Below, piece by piece: positions 44,178-52,423 of a stretch of 64,000 nucleotides of DNA (the stretch's first letter is position 1; each line of letters opens with the position of its first letter). This DNA comes from Anaerolineae bacterium. Lineage in GTDB: Bacteria; Chloroflexota; Anaerolineae; Aggregatilineales; Phototrophicaceae. The position numbers and the translations under genes were made by a program. Location: contig JAFLCG010000014.1 of NCBI GenBank assembly GCA_017303635.1, forward strand, positions 1 to 64,000. The letters run 5' to 3'. The notes under the pieces were generated by a model. It did not search any database. It was not told the origin of the DNA and was given only the letters and a program-made list of their open reading frames with translations.

Positions 44178-44337
44178 TATGGCTCTCCTTAACCGAGAAC
44201 TATGCAGCGTGCGGCCCCCATTCAGGGTAAGGAGGCATTGCAAGCTTTGATGAAATAGCAAGATTGTGTATATTACGGAACACGCTGACGACTATACCGC
44301 ATAATATAACCGGGGTAAAGCATCGGCGAAGACGCGA

Positions 44338-45816
44338 TTATGCTTTATTGAGGATCAGATTGGCAGCGACTTTACCCGATAGAATGACCATTGGTACGCC
44401 ACCCCCAGGGTGAGTGGTGCCACCTGTAAAATACAGGTTCTCAAACGCTGCAGATTGATTATGAGGGCGCAAAAAGGCTGCAAAGCGGTTATTGGAGGAG
44501 GCCCCATACAGCGCACCGCCTCTGGCTGCAGTGAAACGTTCAATATCGACTGGAGTCCAGATATGAGACTCAACGATACGTGTACGGACATCTATTCCGT
44601 GTCTGGTCAGTGTGTCCAAAACGCGCTCAGCATACTGTCGGGTGGTGTTCTCGTTCCACCTCCACTGATCTCCTAGTGCGGGCGCATTGACCAATACAAA
44701 CCAGTTTTCATGATTAGGCGGCGCATCGTATGCGTCAGTCTTGGACGTTATTGCAACATATACAGTCGGATCTTCTGGCGGGACACCGCGTTGAAAGATG
44801 TCTTTGAACTCTACCCGATAGTCTTGACTAAAGAATATATTGTGGTGGGCAAGTTGTGGGCTGGTTCCCTGGACTCCGAGCATCATGATGAAGCCAGAAC
44901 ATGACGGTTCCAATGACTGCAGTCGTTTTAGTTCTGCTTGTGGGATCTGTGGAGTGGGAATTAAGTTTTCGTAGACTGAAGCCACATCAACATTGGCGAT
45001 GATGGCATCGGCTGGAAATCGCTCTCCTGTATCGATGGTGATTCCAACAGCGGCTTTACCTTCGATGGCGATTTGCTGCACTGTACGGTTCGTATGGATC
45101 GTAATCCCTAGCTCATGGGCCAATTTTTCCAGGGCGCGGGCAATGGCATATATTCCACCTTTGGGATACCAGACTCCCCCGTTGAGTTCAACGTGTGCGA
45201 TGACGTTGAGAGTCGCCGGTGCCTGGTACGGGCTGGCACCCACGTAAGTGGCAAATCGTCCAAGCAGTTGCCGGAGGTGAGGCGACCGCACAAAGCCCTC
45301 TATGGCTTGGCTCATTGTCCTCAGAGGATCAATCCTGAAGGCATCGAGCAGCGCTACTTTGCGAAAACTGTTCAGGCTCGGTGGTTCATCGTAGATAAAA
45401 ACTGGCCCTGTGATGCGGTGTAGTCGTGCAACGTATGCCAGATAGCTTAGATACCCCTCCACATCGTGGGGTTCGATGTGCTCGATCTGCTCTACCATTC
45501 GCGAGAGTTCGCGACTGGCATCCAGTATGGTTCCATCCGGGTAAAAGTAACGTGTTAGTGGGTCAATCGGTACAAATTGAAGATAATCTTCGAGCTTCCT
45601 GCCAGCGACCGCAAACAGTTCCTCAAAAACATGCCGCATTGTGATAACTGATGGTCCCGTATCCCAACGGAAGCCATTGCTGCTGGTCTCATTCATCTTG
45701 CCGCCCACGAGGGGATTCTTTTCGAAGATGGTCACACTGTGACCGGCAGAGGCCAGCCGAATGGCTGCGCTGAGGCCACCGATTCCAGCACCTATGACGA
45801 TGACCGATTTAGCCAT
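44338..45816 (-). CDS. CrtI-family carotenoid desaturase/oxidase, second copy
   Basis: 492 residues from ATG 45816, overlapping the GT2 stop by 8 bases. FAD-binding GAGIGGLSAAIRLA and the C-terminal GGTTHPGGGVPMVILSG are those of the CrtI/CrtN/CrtD family. It differs from the other copy (50694) in ELNGGVWYPKGGIYAIARALEKLA and ALYGASSNNRFAAFLRPHN, a pattern I associate with the CrtD/CrtP side of the family, which desaturates or oxidises hydroxylated or terminal carotenoids. It follows a GT2 and the CruF-like gene, so it likely modifies an end group. Confidence 0.85.
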   Translation of the reverse strand: MAKSVIVIGAGIGGLSAAIRLASAGHSVTIFEKNPLVGGKMNETSSNGFRWDTGPSVITMRHVFEELFAVAGRKLEDYLQFVPIDPLTRYFYPDGTILDASRELSRMVEQIEHIEPHDVEGYLSYLAYVARLHRITGPVFIYDEPPSLNSFRKVALLDAFRIDPLRTMSQAIEGFVRSPHLRQLLGRFATYVGASPYQAPATLNVIAHVELNGGVWYPKGGIYAIARALEKLAHELGITIHTNRTVQQIAIEGKAAVGITIDTGERFPADAIIANVDVASVYENLIPTPQIPQAELKRLQSLEPSCSGFIMMLGVQGTSPQLAHHNIFFSQDYRVEFKDIFQRGVPPEDPTVYVAITSKTDAYDAPPNHENWFVLVNAPALGDQWRWNENTTRQYAERVLDTLTRHGIDVRTRIVESHIWTPVDIERFTAARGGALYGASSNNRFAAFLRPHNQSAAFENLYFTGGTTHPGGGVPMVILSGKVAANLILNKA

Positions 45817-46954
45817 GTGATCCCTGTTCAGCAACGCGTATCGTGCGATCTTTCCATCGAGGGCCACCAAATCGCCATTGCCAGTAGAGTGACCTTGCAG
45901 CAATCAGTGTCATCAGGATGACTGATAAGGGCATTCCCAGTGCATCCAGCACACGCTGTTTCGTGAATGCTGCTGAAAGCGTTCGGATGAGCAGCCCCAG
46001 TGTAATCAATGCCAGCGGAAAGGCTGGCCAGCCTTCGCTTCCTGCGCCGAACAGGAGCCAGAGATACGGAATGAGGAACATCGACCAGTGAAAGATGGTT
46101 GAAAAGGCAAGCAATAGCTGACTATTGCCATGACCGGCAAGGATATTCTTGGCGAATCCGGATTGAACACTGACCCAGTCATGATACATGCGGCAACCAA
46201 TGAGTGTTCCACCATCAATCATGCGTAGACGGAATCGATGTTTTTTTGTGCGACGCGCCAGGACCACATCTTCGACAATTTCTTTGCGGACTCCGCTATG
46301 TCCACCGATTGCCTGATACACGCTGCGACGGAATAACAGGCACTGACCATTGGCAGCAGCAAAGCTTGACCAAGGGAGGTAATGGACGGCTATTAGGGGA
46401 AGGTAGCTCATGATGACCATACTCATCAAAGGAACTACCAAACGTTCTGCCGGACTGACTGTTTCCTGTGTCGGCCAAACGGTGAGCAGGTCTGCTCTTG
46501 ATTTATTCTGGTAGCTGAGCAGGGCCGATAACGCATCCGGTTGCCATTGCACATCAGCATCTGTGAAGATGATGAACTCGCCGTTCGAGGCCTCGCTTAA
46601 TTGATGGCAAGCCCAGTTCTTTCCGGACCAATCGGCTGGTAATGCCTTGCCACTGATGATCTTTATACGTTCATCACCGGCTGCTGCTTGCCTGATTATG
46701 TTGACGGTTTCATCGGTGGATTGGTCATCGAGAATGAGCAGTTCAAAGTGGGTGAAGGTCTGCTGCCGGATCATCTGGACAGTGCGACCAATCACGGCAG
46801 CTTCATTGCGGGCAGGTATGAGGATAGACACGGTAACCGACGTGGTTGGTTGAGTGGTTGTATGCTTTAAACGCGGGAAGGTAAAGACATTAAGCAAGAG
46901 GGTGAGAGCGAGGCCACATAGGATACAGCCTATAACGATGCCGAAGAGGATCAT
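45809..46954 (-). CDS. GT2 glycosyltransferase, carotenoid type (CrtQ/CruC-like)
   Basis: 381 residues: an N-terminal membrane segment (IVIGCILCGLALTLLLNVF), a GT2 domain (SILIPARNEAAVIGRTVQMI, ELLILDDQSTDETVNI, FTDADVQWQPDA, DGGTLIGCRMYHDW with the EDVVLARR acceptor base) and C-terminal membrane segments. It would attach a sugar to a hydroxylated carotenoid end group at the membrane. It overlaps PlsY by 4 bases and the desaturase by 8, so it belongs to this operon. Confidence 0.85.
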   Translation of the reverse strand: MILFGIVIGCILCGLALTLLLNVFTFPRLKHTTTQPTTSVTVSILIPARNEAAVIGRTVQMIRQQTFTHFELLILDDQSTDETVNIIRQAAAGDERIKIISGKALPADWSGKNWACHQLSEASNGEFIIFTDADVQWQPDALSALLSYQNKSRADLLTVWPTQETVSPAERLVVPLMSMVIMSYLPLIAVHYLPWSSFAAANGQCLLFRRSVYQAIGGHSGVRKEIVEDVVLARRTKKHRFRLRMIDGGTLIGCRMYHDWVSVQSGFAKNILAGHGNSQLLLAFSTIFHWSMFLIPYLWLLFGAGSEGWPAFPLALITLGLLIRTLSAAFTKQRVLDALGMPLSVILMTLIAARSLYWQWRFGGPRWKDRTIRVAEQGSHG

Positions 46955-47553
46955 TTTGCGTGAACTTTTTCCGCCATTGGATTGATAAATGGCAGCTGCC
47001 GCAAATCAGCCCGGTACTTCCATCCTAGAATGATGATGAGTCCAGGAATAATTGCCAACATGGAGGGTTCTGGTCGGAAGATTCCTAAATAGATCCATGT
47101 GCCCAGCAGCATAAGCACCACTGACCAACCGCTGTTCTGTATAGTCTTAACCCACAAGAGCAGCAAGAGACCCATTATGATGGGTACTTGCCAGAGAGTC
47201 ATTCCAGCCCAGATACCGAAAGTGACTGCTACAGCTTTTCCCCCACTAAATCTGAGAATGGGCGAGAAAGCGTGCCCAAGCACAGGGCTTAGCGCTACAG
47301 CCACTAGATCCAGATCATGGAATCCTAAGCCAAAGTAGGCGATACCTACTGGAATAGTGCCTTTGAGTGCATCCAACAAACCTGCCAGGATTGCCCATCT
47401 TTTCCCCCCAGCACGCAGGACATTTGTTGCGCCAGGGTTGCCGTCCCCCACCTGCCGTATATCCTGTTTGAGTCCGTAGCGCCCAATCCAGTAGGAAAAC
47501 GGCAGGGATCCCATAAAAAAGCCGACCACTACCAATAGAACTGTTGCGGTCAT
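46951..47553 (-). CDS. plsY: Glycerol-3-phosphate acyltransferase-like protein PlsY
   Basis: 200 residues from ATG 47553, with ATGA overlap to the upstream stop. Family marks GSLPFSYWIGR, VGDGNPGATNVLRAGGKR and FSGGKAVAVTFGIW, with five to six membrane segments. PlsY transfers an acyl group from acyl phosphate to glycerol-3-phosphate. Embedded between CruF-like and glycosyltransferase genes of a carotenoid operon, it may instead or also acylate the sugar of a carotenoid glycoside (inference). Whether another plsY serves phospholipid synthesis is not known from this window. Confidence 0.88.
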   Translation of the reverse strand: MTATVLLVVVGFFMGSLPFSYWIGRYGLKQDIRQVGDGNPGATNVLRAGGKRWAILAGLLDALKGTIPVGIAYFGLGFHDLDLVAVALSPVLGHAFSPILRFSGGKAVAVTFGIWAGMTLWQVPIIMGLLLLLWVKTIQNSGWSVVLMLLGTWIYLGIFRPEPSMLAIIPGLIIILGWKYRADLRQLPFINPMAEKVHAK

Positions 47554-48326
47554 AGTCGGGCATTCCTCAAATGTGTTCGCCAGGCAAGCACAACGAATGT
47601 TCCCATGACTGCGAATCCAACGATGGCGGGTCCAATCAATCCCCAGAACAGGGCTAAGCCCATAGATTGGAGTAACCACGTTACGGTGTATATCACCAGG
47701 AGCGGGCGGGCGGGAACTTTACCAGGTGCAGCAATGGCAGTCATGAGGGCAGCCGACAATACCCAACCGGCAAAATTCACTAGCGGTATGCCGAAATATT
47801 CACCGGGAATATTCCACTTCCAGAAGTTCCAGGCGACCATTTGTGGGTCGAGGAACAAATCCCATGCGGTGAAAGCCAATGCGCTGACCATAATGAATAT
47901 CAGCTTATTGCGAATGCCGAGTTCCTGTGTGACTGCCCAAGCACAGGGCAGCATCATGAGCCAGGCTAATGGAACTAGCAGCGGTACTCCGACTACCTGT
48001 GGTTGGAGTACCGTTGTGTAATCATAACTACCAAACGGAAACCCTGTGCGCGAGCCGATGAACTCGACACCCCAACCCAGGAATGCAACCGTTAGCGCTA
48101 CCCTAATCATGCGCCGTAATCCCCAGGCACGTCCCAACAGACTTAGAACCGCCATTAGTTGTAGTAGGACGGTTAAACTCATGCTGAAGGGCAGTGACGT
48201 TGGGCCAAGCGTCCAGTTGAGGATCGGTACGGTGGTCATTCCGATGAACCAGATTAGGACCGGGCTGTAATCCAGCAAGACCTCCCGGTTAAATTTGATG
48301 CTTTGGGGCAGTGTGAGTATGGTCAT
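47550..48326 (-). CDS. Carotenoid 1,2-hydratase, CruF-like (DUF422)
   Basis: 258 residues from ATG 48326; a start at 48365 (MRHQVNQ) is possible but overlaps the upstream gene. About seven membrane segments. The family marks are GWGVEFIGSRTGFPFGSYDY and WDLFLDPQMVAWNFWKW. CruF-type enzymes hydrate the 1',2' double bond of a psi end group, as in gamma-carotene, giving a tertiary hydroxyl used for glycosylation. It stands just before plsY-like and GT2 genes, which supports this. Confidence 0.8.
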   Translation of the reverse strand: MTILTLPQSIKFNREVLLDYSPVLIWFIGMTTVPILNWTLGPTSLPFSMSLTVLLQLMAVLSLLGRAWGLRRMIRVALTVAFLGWGVEFIGSRTGFPFGSYDYTTVLQPQVVGVPLLVPLAWLMMLPCAWAVTQELGIRNKLIFIMVSALAFTAWDLFLDPQMVAWNFWKWNIPGEYFGIPLVNFAGWVLSAALMTAIAAPGKVPARPLLVIYTVTWLLQSMGLALFWGLIGPAIVGFAVMGTFVVLAWRTHLRNARL

Positions 48327-48333
48327 GAAGAGT

Positions 48334-48789
48334 CTAGTGCTTATCTGATTGACCTGATGGCGCATCCGGCACGATGCGGGCGTGAATAAGATCGAATATG
48401 AACAAGAGGCCACCTTGTATGATGATGCCGATTCCGGCACCGCGTTTCACCCCATCTTCGCGCTTTGCTGAGCGAAACAACATCCACCCGCCAATCATAT
48501 AGACCACATCAAGCACCGTATTGATCCATAGAACCGAACGGAGGTTGTGGGACTCTTTATTGAGCCGTGGGGTCGAGTAGCTGTCCTCTAACTTCAATCG
48601 GCGTTGGCGGGTAGCCTCATTGCCCAGGATGGCAATTGCACTGTTGATCAGCCCCCATCCAATTGCCTGTGATCCCAACCCTCGCCAGAAGGCGCGGCGT
48701 GGGAGTAAGAGTAGCCCGATCAAGATGTTGAGTACATTCCAGCGCAGTAACCTACTGGAAACCTGTTCGCTGAAGTGCCAGATATTCAT
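48334..48789 (-). CDS. Unknown membrane protein in the carotenoid operon
   Basis: 151 residues with three to four hydrophobic segments (WNVLNILIGLLLLP, WGLINSAIAIL, VLWINTVLDVVYMIGGWMLF, GIGIIIQGGLLFIFDLI). Conserved-looking FWRGLGSQAIGWGLIN. It stands 7 bases upstream of the CruF-like start and 27 bases after the cyclase, so co-expression is certain enough. It does not match any carotenoid enzyme I know; a helper or a new end-group enzyme are both possible. Confidence 0.7.
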   Translation of the reverse strand: MNIWHFSEQVSSRLLRWNVLNILIGLLLLPRRAFWRGLGSQAIGWGLINSAIAILGNEATRQRRLKLEDSYSTPRLNKESHNLRSVLWINTVLDVVYMIGGWMLFRSAKREDGVKRGAGIGIIIQGGLLFIFDLIHARIVPDAPSGQSDKH

Positions 48790-48815
48790 GTGAGGATATT
48801 CCCTGCCTGCTCAGC

Positions 48816-49664
48816 TTATTGTCTTGTCGATTTTGCAGGTATGCGGGTCAGAGATCGCCGTGGCTGTAGTATGGATTTCGCCCATTCTACCCATCGTTCG
48901 GCCCGCACCTTACTTTCGGCAGAAGTCACAAGCGTGATTCCCAGTGTGACTAGCATATTCGTGAACAGGAAGAATAGTAACTCTTCGAGGGGAAGCCGAC
49001 CAAGTAGATTAATACCGATGGCTTGCAGCGATTGACCGGGATTGATCGTCCAGATGCCGTTAGTGATCGCTAACTTATCCGCGGCTGCCAGATACAAGGT
49101 CATGGGGATGATGGTCATCAGGGCGACCCGGCGATGCCGCCAGAGAATGTCTGCGCCGAACGCTGACTGGATCATCATGGGTGGGATGGCCCAGACCATC
49201 AACAGCCCCAAATAAGTTCCCGGTTGCCAGCCTGATGCCAACAAGGCGGCAAACGCGAGCCAAATCAGCGCAAGGCTGGCGGTTACCCATCGGCGTAATT
49301 GCATTCCATTGATGCTACTTGGCTCGGCAACGGGTGAATGGCGGATGACAAAAAGTAACCATAACCCTGTCAGGATTGGTTGCAAGACAAAGAAGGTGTA
49401 TTCCTCAATGGGAATATAGAGGAACGTGAGGCCAGTGACCAGTTCAGGTTTATACCACCAAACCTGGGTAGCAATGAGGTAGCTATCCCAGGGTGTAGTC
49501 CAAAGTACGGCGATAATGGAATGAGCTATTATCAGCGTCCATGGTGCCCATGTGGTCAGTGCAACGGGCATCTTGCGCCCTTGTTGGGCATCTCGCCTTG
49601 CAACTACCAACAGTGCCAGAATGGGTAGGACAAGGAAAATGCCGAGAAAGCCGAAGTAGGTCAT
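48816..49664 (-). CDS. Lycopene cyclase, fused CrtYc-CrtYd type
   Basis: 282 residues, about seven membrane segments in two homologous halves. Each half has the Pro-x-Glu-Glu-x-x-Phe-Phe motif of this class: PIEEYTFFVLQP in the first and PLEELLFFLFTN in the second. This family makes beta rings on lycopene without FAD-type NAD binding. One or two rings per molecule may be made; the CruF-like partner suggests a single ring (gamma-carotene). It is separated by 70 bases from crtB. Confidence 0.88.
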   Translation of the reverse strand: MTYFGFLGIFLVLPILALLVVARRDAQQGRKMPVALTTWAPWTLIIAHSIIAVLWTTPWDSYLIATQVWWYKPELVTGLTFLYIPIEEYTFFVLQPILTGLWLLFVIRHSPVAEPSSINGMQLRRWVTASLALIWLAFAALLASGWQPGTYLGLLMVWAIPPMMIQSAFGADILWRHRRVALMTIIPMTLYLAAADKLAITNGIWTINPGQSLQAIGINLLGRLPLEELLFFLFTNMLVTLGITLVTSAESKVRAERWVEWAKSILQPRRSLTRIPAKSTRQ

Positions 49665-49734
49665 GTGTATTGGTTCGCAATTCTCTGATCGGTCGATTTC
49701 TTTACGTTAATGCTTTGGTGACTACTTGCTGGGA

Positions 49735-50697
49735 TTATCTTGCATTGGGCGTTTGCGCTCGCCACCAGATCAGTGGTAAGCGACGCAATTTGCCGACGGT
49801 GCTGACGCTGGCCCGGCGATTGTAGATGTTGCCATCGTGTTGTTCGATGTTATCCAGAATTCCGCGATATAAGTCTGCTGCGGCTGCAATAGCAAAGCGT
49901 CCGTCGGTTCGAAGCAGTGCAATGCCAGCACGTGACTCGTCGTATAGCTGGCGGTTTCGTTGAACCTGAAAATTCATAAAGGCTTTCCAACGGTCATCAC
50001 AGATTTGATTTGCAATATCTTCTTCAGTTAGCTCGAAAGCTCGGAGCTCATCCTGAGGGAGGTACAAGCGACCGGCTTTCCAGTCTTCATGCACGTCACG
50101 GAGGATATTCGTGAGTTGAAGAGCAACTCCCAGTTTGACCGCATAGGGTACGGCTTCCACACTGTGGAAGCCGATGATATGCATTGCCATAAGACCAACG
50201 GTTGAGGCAACGCCGTAAGAATATTCGGCCAAATCGGCAAAGGTTTCATAGCGTTTTTGCTGAAGATCGCGGGCGACCCCATTGATGAGTTGTTCAGCAT
50301 AACCAGCCGGAATGTGGAAACGTGCCTGAGCATCTGCCCAGGCGAGCGCTACTGGATCGCTAGCTGATGGATGGCCTTCAGTAACAGTTTCCTTCCAGCG
50401 GGTTAGCTGCTCTAAAGTATCCCCCTCGTTCGAGGGGCGATCTACCAGATCATCTGTCACTCGGCAAAACGCATAGAGGGCACGTACCGCATTGCGCTTT
50501 TCAAGTGGCAATAAACCCGATGCCAAGTAGAAGGTCTTGCTGTGCAAGCGAGTCATATCTTCGCAATGGAGATAAGCCGCTCGTAAGGCGCGATTATCCG
50601 CATGGACAGGGCGGGGGGCCTGAATGGTCATCAGGGGTTCCTGCGCCCATGCCAACAGTTGGGATTCCCAGCCTTGAACAGGGATTTGCAAAGTCAT
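49735..50697 (-). CDS. crtB: Phytoene synthase
   Basis: 320 residues, with the prenyl-binding motifs DDLVDR near residue 88 and DVHEDWKAGRLYLPQDEL near 210. It condenses two geranylgeranyl diphosphates to phytoene, the first committed step. Its ATG overlaps the crtI stop by 4 bases (ATGA), so the pair is translationally coupled. The N-terminus is extended by about 25 residues relative to the usual start. Confidence 0.93.
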   Translation of the reverse strand: MTLQIPVQGWESQLLAWAQEPLMTIQAPRPVHADNRALRAAYLHCEDMTRLHSKTFYLASGLLPLEKRNAVRALYAFCRVTDDLVDRPSNEGDTLEQLTRWKETVTEGHPSASDPVALAWADAQARFHIPAGYAEQLINGVARDLQQKRYETFADLAEYSYGVASTVGLMAMHIIGFHSVEAVPYAVKLGVALQLTNILRDVHEDWKAGRLYLPQDELRAFELTEEDIANQICDDRWKAFMNFQVQRNRQLYDESRAGIALLRTDGRFAIAAAADLYRGILDNIEQHDGNIYNRRASVSTVGKLRRLPLIWWRAQTPNAR

Positions 50698-52214
50698 GCG
50701 TTGGCTCCGGCCAGTATGGGTTGGTGGGCGCTGACACTTGTAGCATCACCAATCAGGTTTTCCACAATGATTGAAGAAGAGAGCACTCCGGGCAGTCCTG
50801 CGCCAGGGTGTGTTCCTGCGCCGACGAAATAGAGGTTGTCGAAGTCTTCTGAGCGATTATGGGGGCGGAACCACGCAGATTGCGTCAAGATAGGTTGGAC
50901 TGAAAATGCTGAACCCATATAGCTGTTGAGCGTATTCTGGAAGTGGAGGGGGTCGATATAGTGTTCAGCAACGATATTCTCTTGTAGATCTGGTAGGTAG
51001 TTGTCCTCCAAGAACTGCATGATCGAGTCCCGGTAGGGTTTGGCAGCCTTTGTCCAATCTACACCGGAACCCAGGTGAGGTACAGGTGACAGGACGTAGA
51101 AGGCTTCATGACCTTCAGGTGCCATGCTCGGATCGGTAATGGTCGGCATGTGCAGGTAAAGCGAGAAATCCTCAGAGAGCTGCTGCTTATTGAAGATGTC
51201 AGTCAGCAGCCCCTTGTAACGGTCGCCCAGAATGATGTTGTGATGGGCCAGTTTGGTATCGCGGTAGCGCCGCTTGGTACCGAAGTATATGACGAACAGC
51301 GACATGCTGTACTTCATACTCTCTACCTTGCGGTCAGTATACTTGCGCCGGTACTGCTGTGGAATTAGGTTGCGATAGGTGAAGGCGACATCAGCATTAG
51401 AGACAATCTGGTCAGCCTTCATCACAGTGCCATCGGCAAGTTGAACGCCGGTCACCTTACGTCCATTGACCAGAATTTCCTTCACTTCTGTATTGAGATG
51501 AATTTTTCCACCCAGTTCAGTGAAAAGACGTGTCATCGCCTGGATGATGGCTCCGGTTCCACCAACAGCGTAGTGAATGCCCCATTCCCGTTCCAAATAG
51601 TGAATCATGGCGTAGATCGACGGTGAGTCAAATGGATTGCCACCGATCAGCAGCGGATGGAACGAAAATACCCGTCGCAGGAAGTCATCCTGAATGAATT
51701 GCGAGACATAGCTGTAAACACTCAGGTAGGACTGCATCTTGATGAGGTCTGGTGCGACTTTCAGCATGTCTGTGAAGTGCAGGAATGGTTTATCGGCCAG
51801 TTCGACAAAGCCTTTTTGGAAGATGGCCTTGGTGGTGGCCATAAACCGCTTGTAACCCTCTACGTCCTGTGGGCTACGCTCGGCGATCTGCTGATGGATA
51901 AACTCCGGATTACCGTTGTAGTCAAATGCCTGGGCATGTTTATCAAAGATGCGGTAGAAGGGGTCACACGGAACCAATTGGAAGTAATCTTCCCGACGTT
52001 TGCCTGCTGCTTTCCAGAGGTCATCAAACATGAAAGGCGCAGTGATGACGGTTGGGCCGCCGTCAAACTTAAAGCCGTTCATCTCATAGACGTAGGCGCG
52101 GCCACCTGGCTTATCCCGCTTTTCAATTACGTGAACTTCATGGCCCTTGGCGGCCAAGCGGATGGCGGCTCCGAGACCACCAAATCCACTGCCGATGACG
52201 AGAATGCGGGACAT
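50694..52214 (-). CDS. crtI: Phytoene desaturase
   Basis: 506 residues from ATG 52214, preceded by GGGGGAG; an upstream ATG at 52253 is possible. FAD-binding GSGFGGLGAAIRLAAKGHEV and the C-terminal GAGTHPGAGLPGVLSS are those of bacterial CrtI, which desaturates phytoene to lycopene. It is the first gene of the carotenoid operon. The second CrtI-like copy (44338) differs in its substrate region, so I assign the main desaturation to this one. Confidence 0.92.
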   Translation of the reverse strand: MSRILVIGSGFGGLGAAIRLAAKGHEVHVIEKRDKPGGRAYVYEMNGFKFDGGPTVITAPFMFDDLWKAAGKRREDYFQLVPCDPFYRIFDKHAQAFDYNGNPEFIHQQIAERSPQDVEGYKRFMATTKAIFQKGFVELADKPFLHFTDMLKVAPDLIKMQSYLSVYSYVSQFIQDDFLRRVFSFHPLLIGGNPFDSPSIYAMIHYLEREWGIHYAVGGTGAIIQAMTRLFTELGGKIHLNTEVKEILVNGRKVTGVQLADGTVMKADQIVSNADVAFTYRNLIPQQYRRKYTDRKVESMKYSMSLFVIYFGTKRRYRDTKLAHHNIILGDRYKGLLTDIFNKQQLSEDFSLYLHMPTITDPSMAPEGHEAFYVLSPVPHLGSGVDWTKAAKPYRDSIMQFLEDNYLPDLQENIVAEHYIDPLHFQNTLNSYMGSAFSVQPILTQSAWFRPHNRSEDFDNLYFVGAGTHPGAGLPGVLSSSIIVENLIGDATSVSAHQPILAGANA

Positions 52215-52252
52215 ACGTTGAACTCCCCCAATGCAGTGCTGACTTGAATCCA

Positions 52253-52281
52253 TATTTATTGCTAACGAGTATGATTGTTAA
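52253..52281 (-). promoter_or_regulatory. Promoter of the carotenoid operon
   Basis: On the minus strand TTAACA (52276-52281) is followed by 17 bases and TAAATA (52253-52258), about 30 bases before the crtI start. The -35 matches five of six bases, the -10 three. The intergenic stretch of 209 bases is shared with the amylosucrase gene on the other strand; no regulator site was found. Confidence 0.35.
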
Positions 52282-52423
52282 ACGGGGAGTTTAAGATTGA
52301 TGGAATTATGAATGAGCGTCGTCTAAGTTGTGGATCGTTATCGATTTTGCCATTTCGCCGTAAGGCAAGTATCATCCGTTGATTTAGTTATCAGCTTCAC
52401 TCACCTGGATAGCGTATTCGATT

